This document shows, one piece after another, positions 28,531 to 38,311 of a stretch of 64,000 nt of DNA. A program made the position numbers and the translations under genes. Numbering within the stretch: position 1 is the stretch's first letter; every line of letters starts with the position of its first letter. A model generated the notes under the pieces. That model was not told where the DNA came from and searched no databases. It saw only the letters and a list, made by a program, of their open reading frames with translations. The DNA comes from Flavobacterium lacus (lineage in GTDB: Bacteria; Bacteroidota; Bacteroidia; Flavobacteriales; Flavobacteriaceae), in assembly GCF_003268815.1 (NCBI RefSeq), contig NZ_QLSV01000016.1, positions 1 through 64,000 of the forward strand, given 5' to 3'.

Positions 28531-28565
28531 ATGCTGAGTAGCTAAGTTACTGAGTTTCTGAGTTC
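28531..28565 (+). repeat. CTGAG-rich dispersed tract, copy 2
   Basis: Reads ATGCTGAGTAGCTAAG then TTACTGAGTTTCTGAG, similar to the tracts at 216-253 and 55835-55866. It lies in the leader region of lptB. Confidence 0.5.
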
Positions 28566-28627
28566 ATAATAGAATGCAAAGAAACAATTTTAGCCTATTC
28601 AAACTTTAATATTAACAATAGATTATC

Positions 28628-28975
28628 TTATTTTTGGTTTTCAAGTGCTTCCCAAAATTCATACGCTCTTCGCAAATGCGGAATCACAATCGTGCCACCA
28701 ACCAACGTGGCAATTCCCATCGCTTCCATCATTTCTTCTCTGTTGATTCCGTGTTTGAAGCTTGTTTCTAAATGATATTTGATACAGTCATCACATCTCA
28801 AAACAGCAGAAGCAACTAAGCCAAGCAACTCTTTCGTTTTTACATCCAAGGCACCTTCGGCATAAGCATTGGTGTCTAAATTGAAAATTCGTTTGATGAC
28901 TAAATTATTATCAGCCAACAGTTTTTCATTCATTTTAGAACGATAATCATTAAATTCCTGAACTAAATCTGACAT
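28628..28975 (-). CDS. Carboxymuconolactone-decarboxylase/AhpD-family protein
   Basis: A small all-helical protein of 115 residues with the active-site pattern CDDCIKYHLE, the CxxC plus downstream His arrangement of AhpD-like reductases, and a later GINREEMMEAMGIA helix. Family members act in peroxide defence or as thiol-disulfide partners; the exact substrate here is unknown. It lies 5 bp after tatC and is probably co-transcribed with kdsD and tatC. Confidence 0.85.
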   Translation of the reverse strand: MSDLVQEFNDYRSKMNEKLLADNNLVIKRIFNLDTNAYAEGALDVKTKELLGLVASAVLRCDDCIKYHLETSFKHGINREEMMEAMGIATLVGGTIVIPHLRRAYEFWEALENQK

Positions 28976-28980
28976 TTTTT

Positions 28981-29805
28981 TTATTTTAAAGTGGATTGTT
29001 TTAATTCTTTTTTAACTACTAGTAGACTTATTAAAATGCTAATTTCATATAAAACCATGATCGGAATGGCTACGATTATTTGACTAATAATGTCCGGAGG
29101 TGTAATAATTGCTGCTAAAATCAATACAATTATTAAAGCATATTTTCTGTATTTTCTTAAAAAAGAAGGCGTTACTAACCCTAGTTTAGTAAGGAAATAA
29201 ATTAAGATCGGTAACTCAAACAATAATCCACAAGCGATGGATGACGTTTTAATCATACTGGTATAAGATTCTAAATTAAATTCGTTCACAATTTCGGAAC
29301 TCGCACTAAATGAGCCGAAAAAATAAACGGATAATGGTGTGATAATGTAATAACCAAATAAAACCCCAAGAAAAAATAACAAAGACGATACGATAATAAA
29401 TGCTTTAGCATATTTTTTCTCTGTTTCATACAACGCCGGACCAATAAACTTCCAAATTTCCCACAAAATAAAAGGGAATCCGGCAATAAATCCAACCGTT
29501 ATACAAGTCCAAATTAAAAACGAAACTTGTCCGCCCATATTGGTATTTTGGATGATGAAAGGCATTTTTACATTGCAAATGTCTGCATTTTCGACACCAA
29601 AAAATTGTGTTACTCGACAAAAGAACTGATACGTAACAAAGTTAGGGTCCTTCGGGCCAAATAGAATGTGTTCAAAAATAAAATCACTGATAAAAAAAGC
29701 AGCACAAGCAAGGATAAGAATGGCAGCTGTGCTTCTGATTAATAACCATCTCAATTCTTCCAGATGGTCTAAAAAGGACATTTCTTTGGGACTACTTGTT
29801 GCCAT
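28981..29805 (-). CDS. tatC: Twin-arginine translocase subunit TatC
   Basis: Core receptor of the Tat pathway that exports folded proteins across the inner membrane. The 274-residue product begins with the conserved MSFLDHLEELRWLLIRS motif and has six membrane helices with the family elements FPFILWEIWKFIGPALYETEKK and the acidic-to-proline ITPLSVYFF and ILAAIITPPD. A 25-residue periplasmic insert after helix 1 with two cysteines near residues 70-80 is longer than in E. coli but usual in Bacteroidota. tatA/B are not adjacent. Its start shares a base with the kdsD stop. Confidence 0.95.
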   Translation of the reverse strand: MATSSPKEMSFLDHLEELRWLLIRSTAAILILACAAFFISDFIFEHILFGPKDPNFVTYQFFCRVTQFFGVENADICNVKMPFIIQNTNMGGQVSFLIWTCITVGFIAGFPFILWEIWKFIGPALYETEKKYAKAFIIVSSLLFFLGVLFGYYIITPLSVYFFGSFSASSEIVNEFNLESYTSMIKTSSIACGLLFELPILIYFLTKLGLVTPSFLRKYRKYALIIVLILAAIITPPDIISQIIVAIPIMVLYEISILISLLVVKKELKQSTLK

Positions 29806-30770
29806 TATACAATACCCTCTTTTAAAATGTCATGCAAATGAATCACTCCTTTATAAGTGTTATTTTCCGCCACAATTAACTGTGTAATCGAAAAATCTTC
29901 CATGATATTCAATGCGTCAACTACCATGTCGTTCGGTTGAATTATTTTTGGATTTTGAGTCATCATGTCGCGGGCGGTAATTCCAGTAATGGTTTCTGTT
30001 TTACTCAACATTCTTCTAATATCACCATCGGTTATAATTCCGATAATTTTATCATTTTCAACCACAGCAGTAACACCTAGTCGTTTTTCAGAAATTTCAA
30101 AAATAACCGTCTGAACATTCGATTCTGGTGAAACAGTTGGTTTTTTAGATTCGTCAAGCATGTCTTTTACACGAAGTAAAAGTTTTTTGCCTAATGCTCC
30201 TCCCGGATGATATTTCGCAAAATCTTCACCTTTAAAATTTCGCATTTCCATCAAACAAACGGCTAAACAATCCCCCATCACCAATTGAGCCGTGGTGCTG
30301 TTCGTGGGTGCCAAATTTATCGGGCACGCTTCTTTTTCTACTGTTGTATCTAAAACAAATTGAGAATGTTTGGCTAAAAAAGAAGTCAGATTTCCGGTCA
30401 TTGCAATTAACGTATTGCCAAATCGGTTTAAAATTGGAACTAAAATTTTAATTTCCGGACTATTTCCGCTTTTAGAAATACAAATAACAACATCATTAGG
30501 TTGAACCATTCCTAAATCGCCATGCACCGCCTCTGAAGCATGTAAAAACATAGACGGAGTCCCGGTAGAATTTAAAGTGGCTACAATTTTTTGAGCGATA
30601 ATGGCACTTTTACCAATTCCGGTAACAATTAATCGGCCTTTTGATTGATAAATTAACTGAACACTTTCTACAAAATCATTTGTAAGTAAATCAGCCAGTT
30701 TTGAAATGGCTTGACTTTCAGCTAAAATGGTCTCCTTGGCGGTTGTTAAAATTTTTTCTTTAGTAATCAA
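29805..30770 (-). CDS. kdsD: D-arabinose-5-phosphate isomerase
   Basis: First enzyme of Kdo synthesis, converting ribulose-5-phosphate to arabinose-5-phosphate for the LPS inner core. An N-terminal SIS domain shows GRLIVTGIGKSAIIAQKI, HGDLGMV and CISKSGNSPE; the C-terminal third carries two CBS repeats ending in VIHLHDIL. With 321 residues it has the full KdsD/KpsF length. It heads a kdsD-tatC-AhpD-like operon that runs away from recQ; a TAAATTTG box on this strand lies upstream. Confidence 0.93.
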   Translation of the reverse strand: MITKEKILTTAKETILAESQAISKLADLLTNDFVESVQLIYQSKGRLIVTGIGKSAIIAQKIVATLNSTGTPSMFLHASEAVHGDLGMVQPNDVVICISKSGNSPEIKILVPILNRFGNTLIAMTGNLTSFLAKHSQFVLDTTVEKEACPINLAPTNSTTAQLVMGDCLAVCLMEMRNFKGEDFAKYHPGGALGKKLLLRVKDMLDESKKPTVSPESNVQTVIFEISEKRLGVTAVVENDKIIGIITDGDIRRMLSKTETITGITARDMMTQNPKIIQPNDMVVDALNIMEDFSITQLIVAENNTYKGVIHLHDILKEGIV

Positions 30771-30825
30771 AACGGATTGTATATAAAATTTGTGTGAATA
30801 AAAGAAAGTTGTATCTTTATGGATG

Positions 30826-30833
30826 CAAATTTA
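30826..30833 (-). promoter_or_regulatory. -7 box (TAAATTTG) for the kdsD operon
   Basis: On the minus strand TAAATTTG fits the TAnnTTTG consensus and leaves a leader of about 50 nt before the kdsD start at 30770. A weaker TATCTTTA for recQ points the other way at about 30812-30819, so the two transcripts diverge from here. Confidence 0.5.
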
Positions 30834-30855
30834 AAATAAAATACCATACATAAGA

Positions 30856-33051
30856 ATGAATCCCAACGAAATTGACATTCATAAGGAATTAAAAAAGTAT
30901 TTCGGCTTTGATCAGTTCAAAGGTCTTCAAGAACAAGTGATCAAAAGTATACTCAATAAAATAAACACTTTTGTAATAATGCCAACTGGTGGAGGAAAGT
31001 CATTGTGCTACCAGTTGCCTGCTTTATTTCAAAACGGAACAGCAATTGTTGTTTCTCCTTTAATCGCATTAATGAAAAACCAGGTGGATGCCATCCGAAG
31101 TGTTTCTTCTGAAGACGGCATTGCACACGTTTTAAATTCATCATTAACCAAGACCGAAATTAATCAAGTTAAAAAAGATATTGTTTCCGGCATCACCAAG
31201 TTATTGTATGTTGCCCCGGAATCATTAGCAAAAGAGGAATATGTAGAATTTTTAAAGTCAGTTCCTATCTCGTTTGTTGCCATTGATGAAGCCCACTGTA
31301 TCTCCGAATGGGGTCATGATTTTCGTCCGGAATACCGAAACCTAAAAAATATAATCAAACATTTAGGAAATGTTCCTGTTATTGGTCTGACAGCTACTGC
31401 CACGCCAAAAGTGCAGGAAGATATTCTGAAAAATTTGGATATGTCCGATGCCAGAACATTCAAAGCCTCATTCAATCGTCCGAATTTGTTCTATGAAGTA
31501 CGACCAAAAACTAAAAATATTGAGTCAGACATTATTAAATTTATAAAACACAATAAAGGAAAATCGGGAATAATCTATTGTCTTAGTCGTAAAAAAGTTG
31601 AAGAGATAGCACACGTTTTACAAGTAAACGGAATTAGTGCCGTTCCTTATCATGCCGGCTTAGATGCCAAAACCCGTGCAAAGCATCAAGATATGTTTTT
31701 GATGGAAGATGTTGAAGTGGTTGTGGCCACCATCGCTTTCGGTATGGGAATAGATAAACCGGATGTTCGCTTTGTAATTCACCATGATATTCCAAAATCG
31801 CTCGAAAGTTATTACCAAGAAACCGGTCGTGCCGGACGAGATGGAGGAGAAGGGCATTGCATGGCTTATTATTCCTATAAAGATGTAGAAAAATTAGAAA
31901 AATTTATGGCAGGTAAACCTGTGGCTGAACAGGAAATAGGATTTGCTTTGCTTCAAGAAGTGGTTGCTTATGCCGAAACATCCATGTCACGTAGAAAATT
32001 TTTACTCCATTATTTTGGTGAAGAATTTGATAACGAAACCGGAGAAGGTGGCGATATGGATGACAATGTGCGAAATCCAAAGCCAAAAAAGGAAGCGAAA
32101 GAGGACGTGGTGAAAGTGCTTCAAGTGGTGCGAGACACCAAACATTTATATAAGTCAAAAGAAATTGTTTTTACCCTGATGGGAAAAATTAACGCCGTCA
32201 TCAAAGCTCATCGAACCGATTCGCAGGACTTTTTTGGTTGCGGAAGCGATAAAGATGAACGCTATTGGATGGCTTTAATTCGCCAAGTTTTGGTAGCTGG
32301 ATTTTTGAAAAAAGATATTGAAACATACGGAATTTTAAAATTATCAGAAGAAGGGGCTGCCTACATCAAAAATCCAACGTCGTTTATGATGACAGAAGAC
32401 CATGAATACAGCGAAGAAGAAGATGATGCCATTGTGGCGGCTTCAAAATCTACCGGAACAGCAGACGAAGCCTTAATGGCCATGTTGAAAGACTTGCGTA
32501 AAAAAGAAGCCAAAAAATTAAGTGTTCCTCCATTTGTGGTTTTTCAAGATCCTTCATTGGAAGATATGGCTCTAAAATACCCGATTTCTATTGAAGAATT
32601 AAGTAATGTACACGGTGTTGGCGAAGGAAAAGCAAAAAAATACGGTAAACCTTTTGTTGATTTAATCGCTCGGTATGTAGAAGAAAACGACATTATTCGT
32701 CCGGATGATTTGGTGGTTAAATCCACTGGAGCAAACTCTGCCAATAAATTATACATCATTCAAAATATCGATAGAAAATTATCGTTAGAAGATATTGCCA
32801 AAGCAAAAGGTTTCACAATGGATAATCTGCTCAAGGAAATGGAACAAATTGTGTATTCCGGGACCAAGTTGAATATTAAATATTGGATTGATGAAATTCT
32901 GGATGAAGATCAACAAGAAGAAATTTATGACTATTTTATGGATTCGCAAACCGATAAAATTGAAGATGCTCTAAAAGAATTTGATGGTGATTATGATATT
33001 GAAGAATTGCGTTTGATGCGAATTAAATTTATTAGTGAAGTAGCGAATTAG
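30856..33051 (+). CDS. recQ: ATP-dependent DNA helicase RecQ
   Basis: A 3'-5' helicase acting in recombination and fork repair. Motif I MPTGGGKSLCYQLPA near residue 42, motif II DEAHC near 140, motif III GLTATATP and motif VI QETGRAGRDG are all present, followed by a RecQ-Ct/winged-helix region and an HRDC-like helical stretch near 540-620 (VFQDPSLEDMA, GVGEGKAKKYG). At 731 residues it is longer than E. coli RecQ owing to an acidic linker and a C-terminal domain of about 100 residues also seen in other Bacteroidota RecQ1-type proteins. A 10-bp hairpin starts at the last base of its stop codon. Confidence 0.95.
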   Translation: MNPNEIDIHKELKKYFGFDQFKGLQEQVIKSILNKINTFVIMPTGGGKSLCYQLPALFQNGTAIVVSPLIALMKNQVDAIRSVSSEDGIAHVLNSSLTKTEINQVKKDIVSGITKLLYVAPESLAKEEYVEFLKSVPISFVAIDEAHCISEWGHDFRPEYRNLKNIIKHLGNVPVIGLTATATPKVQEDILKNLDMSDARTFKASFNRPNLFYEVRPKTKNIESDIIKFIKHNKGKSGIIYCLSRKKVEEIAHVLQVNGISAVPYHAGLDAKTRAKHQDMFLMEDVEVVVATIAFGMGIDKPDVRFVIHHDIPKSLESYYQETGRAGRDGGEGHCMAYYSYKDVEKLEKFMAGKPVAEQEIGFALLQEVVAYAETSMSRRKFLLHYFGEEFDNETGEGGDMDDNVRNPKPKKEAKEDVVKVLQVVRDTKHLYKSKEIVFTLMGKINAVIKAHRTDSQDFFGCGSDKDERYWMALIRQVLVAGFLKKDIETYGILKLSEEGAAYIKNPTSFMMTEDHEYSEEEDDAIVAASKSTGTADEALMAMLKDLRKKEAKKLSVPPFVVFQDPSLEDMALKYPISIEELSNVHGVGEGKAKKYGKPFVDLIARYVEENDIIRPDDLVVKSTGANSANKLYIIQNIDRKLSLEDIAKAKGFTMDNLLKEMEQIVYSGTKLNIKYWIDEILDEDQQEEIYDYFMDSQTDKIEDALKEFDGDYDIEELRLMRIKFISEVAN

Positions 33052-33090
33052 TGTTCAGTAATCAGTTTTTAGCAGGCAGTTACTGAACAC
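33051..33090. terminator. Inverted repeat between convergent genes, possible bidirectional terminator
   Basis: GTGTTCAGTA (33051-33060) and TACTGAACAC (33081-33090) are perfectly complementary across a 20-base loop. It lies between the recQ stop and the stop of the minus-strand gene at 33104. The T-run on either side is weak, so it may instead be a REP-like element. Confidence 0.5.
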
Positions 33091-33103
33091 TAAAAACGGC
33101 TTA

Positions 33104-33343
33104 CTACTCACTAAAAATCTCCCCTCGATGAGGTTTCAATGCATCGCGAACAGCAATCATATTTTCATCGGTTACCACCATAAAAGCGATGGCTTGCATT
33201 TCATTATAGATTTCAAAACCGGTAATGTTCAAAGGTAATTTTTCGGTTTCAATAAATTCTTTTAAATGGATTTCATGGTGTTCCGCCGTTTTTGCAGAAG
33301 CCGGACCTCTAAAGTCCCAAATTAATTTTATCTTTCTGGACAT
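33104..33343 (-). CDS. Small conserved hypothetical protein
   Basis: A 79-residue product with no signal peptide or membrane helix. It reads MSRKIKLIWDFRGPASAKTA at the start and has a His-rich EHHEIHLKEF followed by a two-strand ferredoxin-like pattern (LNITGFEIY, AIAFMVVTD). I do not recognise a named family. A perfect -7 box (TATTTTTG) 11 bp upstream on this strand supports real expression. Confidence 0.65.
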   Translation of the reverse strand: MSRKIKLIWDFRGPASAKTAEHHEIHLKEFIETEKLPLNITGFEIYNEMQAIAFMVVTDENMIAVRDALKPHRGEIFSE

Positions 33344-33353
33344 TTTTTTAGTG

Positions 33354-33361
33354 CAAAAATA
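33354..33361 (-). promoter_or_regulatory. -7 box (TATTTTTG) of the small gene at 33104
   Basis: Consensus TAnnTTTG on the minus strand, 11 bp before the ATG at 33343. Confidence 0.5.
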
Positions 33362-33371
33362 AATTCATTTT

Positions 33372-34424
33372 ATGAAATACTTCTTCTTTGGTTTACTTTT
33401 ATTTTCTGTTGAATTAAATGCACAAAAACTTTTAGTAGAACAAGCAAATCATTTGGCTTCACTTCCGCTAAAGTGTTTGCAACAGGAATATCCCAATAAG
33501 TTGAATCAACTACTATTGGATTCAACCGAAATTCACTCGCCTAAAAAATTACATCCGGCTTTTTACGGTTGTTTCGATTGGCATTCTTCGGTGCACGGAC
33601 ATTGGAGTTTGGTCTATTTGTTGAATAATTTTCCGGATTTAGCCAATAAAAATGAAATTATTGATAAACTAAAAACTAACCTTTCAAAAGAAAATATTCA
33701 AGTTGAAATTAATTATTTTTCTAAAAATCACGAAAAATCATTTGAACGAACCTATGGTTGGAATTGGTTGTTGAAACTTCAATTGGAATTAGAAAGCAGC
33801 ACAGCACCTTTTGCAAAAGAAATGGCTCAAAATCTCAAGCCATTATCCAATTTGATGATAGCTCGATATGTTGAATTTTTACCAAAATTGCTCTATCCGG
33901 TTAGGGCAGGAACGCACAATAACACTGCATTCGGACTCACGTTTGCGTGGGATTATGCCATTTATTCCAATAACAAAGATTTTCAAAATCAAATCACTGA
34001 AAATGCCAAACGATTATTTTTATCCGATGAAAATTGTCCTTTAAATTGGGAGCCTAGCGGCACCGATTTCCTTTCGCCATGTATGGAAGAAATTGCAATC
34101 ATGAGTCGCATTTTGTCGGAAAAGGAATTTTTACCATGGTTAAAAAAGTTTAGTAAAAACATTTTTAAGAAAGATTTTAATTGGGAAGTTGCCCGAGTTT
34201 CAGACCGAACCGATGGTCATTTGGTGCACTTGGATGGATTAAATTTTAGTCGTGCTTGGAATTTTTATCACTTGATCAATTTATATCCAAAACAATTTTC
34301 TCACCTAAAACCATTAGCAGATAAACACCTTGATTTTTCACTTCCTTCTGTCGTGGATGGAAATTATGAAGGTGAACATTGGCTGGCTTCGTTTGCATTG
34401 AGAGCATTTGAAGAAAAAAATTAA
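33372..34424 (+). CDS. DUF2891 family secreted protein
   Basis: A 350-residue protein with a signal peptide (KYFFFGLLLFSVELNAQ). The mature part shows the DUF2891 hallmarks HPAFYGCFDWHSSVHGHW and, further on, RAGTHNNTAFGLTFAWDYA, then EPSGTDFLSPCMEE and YEGEHWLASFA, features of an alpha/alpha-toroid fold like that of some glycoside hydrolases. The reaction is unknown. The start is only 28 bp from the divergent small gene at 33343. Confidence 0.82.
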   Translation: MKYFFFGLLLFSVELNAQKLLVEQANHLASLPLKCLQQEYPNKLNQLLLDSTEIHSPKKLHPAFYGCFDWHSSVHGHWSLVYLLNNFPDLANKNEIIDKLKTNLSKENIQVEINYFSKNHEKSFERTYGWNWLLKLQLELESSTAPFAKEMAQNLKPLSNLMIARYVEFLPKLLYPVRAGTHNNTAFGLTFAWDYAIYSNNKDFQNQITENAKRLFLSDENCPLNWEPSGTDFLSPCMEEIAIMSRILSEKEFLPWLKKFSKNIFKKDFNWEVARVSDRTDGHLVHLDGLNFSRAWNFYHLINLYPKQFSHLKPLADKHLDFSLPSVVDGNYEGEHWLASFALRAFEEKN

Positions 34425-34443
34425 CAAATCAAATTTTATTAAT

Positions 34444-34451
34444 TATATTTG
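34444..34451 (+). promoter_or_regulatory. -7 box (TATATTTG) of the T9SS gene at 34467
   Basis: TATATTTG overlaps an in-frame TTG at 34449, which rules out that TTG as start; the ATG at 34467 is 16 bp downstream. Confidence 0.55.
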
Positions 34452-34466
34452 AAAAAAAACAAACAT

Positions 34467-36005
34467 ATGATAAACAACTACTTGTCAAAAATTATCGTAC
34501 TTTTTTTATTACTTACTAACCTTGGTTTTTCGCAAAACAATTATTCGGTTTCTCCAATTCCACACCAAGTTTACACTACTGAAGCAATGTCATTAGCAAC
34601 TCTTGACGATAGATACTCAGAAGTAATTCCAATTGGTTTTGACTTTGATTTTTATGGAAATAATCACAATGAATTATTAATATGTACAAATGGTTATGTA
34701 AATTTTAATCTTAATTTAGCGGACACTTACAGCCCATGGAGTTTTAATTCCCCAATTTCTCAGTTAAATACTGAATTTCAGAATTCAATTTTTGCATGTT
34801 TTCATGATTTAGATAATTCTGATCAAGTTGGTTCATTAACATATGCAATCGTTGGCAATGCCCCTTTTAGAAAATTTGTTGTTTTATATGAAAACCAACC
34901 ACATTTTAGTTTCAACTGCAATGAATATTTTAGTTCCTTTCAACTAATATTGTATGAAACTTTTAATTTTATTGATGTTCAAATTTTAGATAAGCCTACT
35001 TGTACAGCTTGGAATGGTGGTAGAGCAGTTATTGGAATTCTTAATGAAAACGGTACTAGTTCCTTAGCTCCTCCTGGAAGAGATACAGGCGTTTGGACTG
35101 CTAGTCAGGAAGGTTGGCGATTTGCCAGACCATTAGATAATTCAGTTTATAATTATGTTGTTTGCGATGACAATGAAGATGGATTAGCTGTTTTTAATTT
35201 AAATTTAGTCAAAGAAGAATTAAGTTCAGAATCTCCTGAGTCAGTTATAATTTTTACATCACAATCAGATGCCGAAACAGGAACTAATCCAATCAATTCG
35301 TCAGATTTCTCAAATGTAAATCCAAACGAACAAACCCTTTATGCTGTCTTCAATGGTACAATAACACAGGTAAAATTAATGGTAATAGATTGTAATACGG
35401 ATTATGATTTGGATTCTATAGCCAATGATTTAGAAGATTTAAATGGTGATGGAAATTTATATAATGATGATACAGACGGAGACGGAATTCCCAATTTTTT
35501 AGATAATGACGATGATGGAGATATGGTTTTAACTGAATTTGAATATGTTTTTCCGGATGGAAGAAATTCAGATGCCGGAGATTCCTTAGATACAGACGCT
35601 GATGGAATACCAAATTATTTAGATAACGATGATGATGGAGATGGTGTATTGACAATTAATGAAGATTACAATGGCAATAATAATCCAATGGATGATGACA
35701 CAAATTCAAACGAAATTCCGGATTATTTAGACAATGAAGTGGCATTAGGTTTGACGGAAAATCAATTAATAAAATTAATTCAAGTTTATCCGAATCCGGC
35801 AGAAGATTTTATCTCAATTGCTAATCAATCGGAGTGGAATATTGATAAAGTTTCGATTTATGCTATCAATGGTTCTAAAGTAAAAGAAGTTAATAATTTA
35901 AATGAAAATGATACAATTGACGTTTCAACGCTTCAATCTGGATTGTATTTGATTAATATTCAAATGAATAATCAAAATTTAAATTATAAGTTTTTGAAAA
36001 AATAA
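34467..36005 (+). CDS. T9SS-secreted protein with thrombospondin-type-3-like Ca repeats
   Basis: The product of about 512 residues has a signal peptide ([17 protein letters not shown]), an N-terminal globular domain with [20 protein letters not shown] and [14 protein letters not shown] like that of gliding-motility-associated/PKD-free adhesins, then acidic repeats of the type [18 protein letters not shown] around residues 345-435, which bind calcium and act as a rigid spacer. The end ([26 protein letters not shown]) is a type A T9SS sorting domain. It is probably a surface or released protein; its ligand is unknown. The ATG at 34467 is chosen since a promoter box overlaps the earlier TTG. Confidence 0.85.
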   Translation: MINNYLSKIIVLFLLLTNLGFSQNNYSVSPIPHQVYTTEAMSLATLDDRYSEVIPIGFDFDFYGNNHNELLICTNGYVNFNLNLADTYSPWSFNSPISQLNTEFQNSIFACFHDLDNSDQVGSLTYAIVGNAPFRKFVVLYENQPHFSFNCNEYFSSFQLILYETFNFIDVQILDKPTCTAWNGGRAVIGILNENGTSSLAPPGRDTGVWTASQEGWRFARPLDNSVYNYVVCDDNEDGLAVFNLNLVKEELSSESPESVIIFTSQSDAETGTNPINSSDFSNVNPNEQTLYAVFNGTITQVKLMVIDCNTDYDLDSIANDLEDLNGDGNLYNDDTDGDGIPNFLDNDDDGDMVLTEFEYVFPDGRNSDAGDSLDTDADGIPNYLDNDDDGDGVLTINEDYNGNNNPMDDDTNSNEIPDYLDNEVALGLTENQLIKLIQVYPNPAEDFISIANQSEWNIDKVSIYAINGSKVKEVNNLNENDTIDVSTLQSGLYLINIQMNNQNLNYKFLKK

Positions 36006-36024
36006 CCTAATAGAATTGTCCTAA

Positions 36025-36055
36025 AGAAGGTTTGGTTTTTACTGAACCTTTTTTT
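36025..36055 (+). terminator. Intrinsic terminator
   Basis: AAGGTT (36027-36032) pairs with AACCTT (36045-36050), followed by a run of T. It ends the T9SS gene at 34467. Confidence 0.6.
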
Positions 36056-36076
36056 ATTCCATAAAATTAAAAAAAT

Positions 36077-36084
36077 TACTTTTG
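36077..36084 (+). promoter_or_regulatory. -7 box (TACTTTTG) of the FAD oxidoreductase gene
   Basis: Consensus TAnnTTTG ending 14 bp before the ATG at 36098. Confidence 0.5.
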
Positions 36085-36097
36085 CAAAAAGAATACT

Positions 36098-37657
36098 ATG
36101 CCGAAAGAACTGCTCATTCAAGTTGCACCCGAAATTGCCGCCAATGATTTTTTATTGAAAGATCACGTGGCAAAAATGATTCGGACTTCAGTGTCAGAAG
36201 TTCAGCATATTTCCATTCTTAAACGTTCGATCGATGCTCGTCAAAAGGCAATCAAAATCAATTTAAAGTTGATGATTTTCTTTCAAGGAGAATCTTTCAC
36301 TGAACAAAAAATCGAATTACCAAACTATCCTAATGTTGCCAATCAACAAGAAGTAATCGTCATTGGTGCAGGTCCTGCCGGACTTTTTGCTGCTCTTCAA
36401 CTCATCGAAGTAGGTTTAAAACCAATTGTTATTGAACGTGGAAAAGAGGTTCGCGGCCGTCGTCGTGATTTGAAAGCCATTAACGTTGATCATATCGTAA
36501 ACGAAGATTCTAATTATTGTTTTGGCGAAGGCGGTGCAGGAACGTATTCCGACGGAAAATTATACACGCGTTCCAAAAAACGAGGTGATGTAGATAGAAT
36601 TTTAGAATTATTAGTCGGTTTCGGAGCTTCTCCGGATATTTTAATCGAAGCTCATCCACATATCGGAACCAATAAATTGCCACAAATTATTCAGGATATT
36701 CGAGAAAAAATAATTGAATGTGGCGGACAAGTTTTGTTTGAAACTCGTGTTACCGATTTTGTAATTAAAAACAACGAAATACAAGGAATTGTTACCCAAA
36801 AAGGTGAAACGATTTCAGCCAACAAAGTTATTTTAGCCACCGGACATTCCGCTCGTGATATTTTTGAATTATTGGACAGAAAAAAAATCCTCATCGAAGC
36901 CAAACCTTTTGCATTAGGCGTTCGGGCAGAACATCCACAAGAATTAATTGATAGCATTCAATACAGTTGTGATTTTAGAGGAGATTATCTACCACCGGCA
37001 CCGTATTCCATCGTGAAACAAGTAAATGGTCGTGGGATGTATTCCTTTTGTATGTGTCCCGGCGGCGTGATTGCTCCATGTGCAACAAGTCCGGGCGAAG
37101 TGGTAACAAATGGTTGGTCGCCATCCAAAAGAGATCAAGCTACCGCCAATTCAGGTATTGTGGTCGAATTAAAATTAGAAGATTTTAAACCATTTGCCAA
37201 ATTTGGACCGTTAGCCGGAATGGAATTTCAAAAATCCATCGAACAAAAAGCGTGGCATTTGGCAGGAGAGACACAAAAAGTTCCGGCACAACGCATGATC
37301 GATTTTACACAAAATAAAATTTCGTCATCCATTCCAAAAACGTCCTATGTTCCGGGAACAACTTCGGTAGAAATGGGACAAGTTTTTCCGGGTTTCTTAA
37401 CGCAAATCATGCGAGAAGGTTTTTTGCAATTCGGAAAATCTATGAAGGGTTACTTAACCAATGAAGCTATTTTGCACGCACCGGAAAGTAGAACATCATC
37501 ACCGGTTCGAATTCCGAGAGATGCTCAAACGTTGGAACATCTTCAAATCAAAGGTTTATATCCTTGCGGAGAAGGAGCTGGGTTTGCCGGCGGAATTGTT
37601 TCTGCTGCGATTGATGGTGAGAAATGTGCGTTGAAAATCAAGGAGAGTTTGGGGTAA
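36098..37657 (+). CDS. FAD-dependent oxidoreductase (COG2509-type)
   Basis: A 519-residue cytoplasmic flavoprotein. An N-terminal 80-residue domain (with ISILKRSIDARQKAIKINLK) is followed by the dinucleotide motif VIGAGPAGLFAALQL near residue 87, CFGEGGAGTYSDGKLYTR, ATGHSARDIFELL and a C-terminal GEGAGFAGGIVSAAIDG that closes the FAD site. This is the plan of the widespread uncharacterised FAD-dependent dehydrogenase family. No electron acceptor or substrate is known. A -7 box lies just upstream and it seems to be transcribed alone. Confidence 0.85.
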   Translation: MPKELLIQVAPEIAANDFLLKDHVAKMIRTSVSEVQHISILKRSIDARQKAIKINLKLMIFFQGESFTEQKIELPNYPNVANQQEVIVIGAGPAGLFAALQLIEVGLKPIVIERGKEVRGRRRDLKAINVDHIVNEDSNYCFGEGGAGTYSDGKLYTRSKKRGDVDRILELLVGFGASPDILIEAHPHIGTNKLPQIIQDIREKIIECGGQVLFETRVTDFVIKNNEIQGIVTQKGETISANKVILATGHSARDIFELLDRKKILIEAKPFALGVRAEHPQELIDSIQYSCDFRGDYLPPAPYSIVKQVNGRGMYSFCMCPGGVIAPCATSPGEVVTNGWSPSKRDQATANSGIVVELKLEDFKPFAKFGPLAGMEFQKSIEQKAWHLAGETQKVPAQRMIDFTQNKISSSIPKTSYVPGTTSVEMGQVFPGFLTQIMREGFLQFGKSMKGYLTNEAILHAPESRTSSPVRIPRDAQTLEHLQIKGLYPCGEGAGFAGGIVSAAIDGEKCALKIKESLG

Positions 37658-37727
37658 TACAGCGTCTTCAACAGCCGTTAAACTTTTCACAAATCCATAT
37701 AAATCCAAATAAAAACGAACTTTTTCT

Positions 37728-37735
37728 TACCTTTG
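37728..37735 (+). promoter_or_regulatory. -7 box (TACCTTTG) of idi
   Basis: Consensus box that overlaps an in-frame TTG at 37733 and leaves 18 bp to the ATG at 37754, which decides the start. Confidence 0.55.
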
Positions 37736-37753
37736 GAGAGCTATAAAAATACT

Positions 37754-38281
37754 ATGACAGAAGAGAAAGTAATCTTAGTAAATGAAAATGACGAACCAAT
37801 TGGTTTGATGAATAAGCTCGAAGCTCATGAAAAAGCTGTTTTGCACCGTGCATTTTCCGTTTTTATTCTCAATGATAAAAACGAAGTGATGTTGCAGCAA
37901 AGAGCTCATCAAAAATACCATTCCCCTTTATTGTGGACCAACACGTGTTGCAGTCACCAACGAGAAGGTGAAACGAATATTCAAGCCGGAACCCGCCGAT
38001 TGTATGAAGAAATGGGCTTTTCGGCCGAATTGAAAGAGTTGTTTCACTTTATCTACAAAGCTCCGTTTGACAATGGCTTAACCGAACACGAACTCGACCA
38101 TGTGATGATTGGTTATTACAACGAAGCACCCAAAATTAACCCTGAGGAAGTAGAAAACTGGAAATGGATGAGTATTGAAGCAATCAAAGAAGATATGCAA
38201 ATTCACCCGGAAATTTATACCGTTTGGTTCAAAATCATTTTTGATGAATTTTATCATTATCTTGAAGAACATAAACTTTAA
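37754..38281 (+). CDS. idi: Isopentenyl-diphosphate delta-isomerase, type 1
   Basis: Interconverts isopentenyl and dimethylallyl diphosphate, supplying isoprenoids such as menaquinone side chains and undecaprenyl carrier. The 175-residue Nudix-fold protein has HRAFSVFILNDKNEVMLQQR, the catalytic cysteine in TNTCCSHQREGE and the acidic EEMGF metal site, all as in E. coli Idi. The start at 37754 is set by the promoter box; an in-frame TTG 21 bp upstream lies inside that box. queD follows after 30 bp. Confidence 0.93.
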   Translation: MTEEKVILVNENDEPIGLMNKLEAHEKAVLHRAFSVFILNDKNEVMLQQRAHQKYHSPLLWTNTCCSHQREGETNIQAGTRRLYEEMGFSAELKELFHFIYKAPFDNGLTEHELDHVMIGYYNEAPKINPEEVENWKWMSIEAIKEDMQIHPEIYTVWFKIIFDEFYHYLEEHKL

Positions 38282-38311
38282 CCTATCACCAATTACCCAT
38301 AACCATTTACC

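Noticed and set aside
35416..35655. Minus-strand His-rich frame (79 codons)
   Set aside because: It is the antisense of the Asp-rich calcium-binding repeats of the T9SS gene, which turn into His/Leu in that frame.
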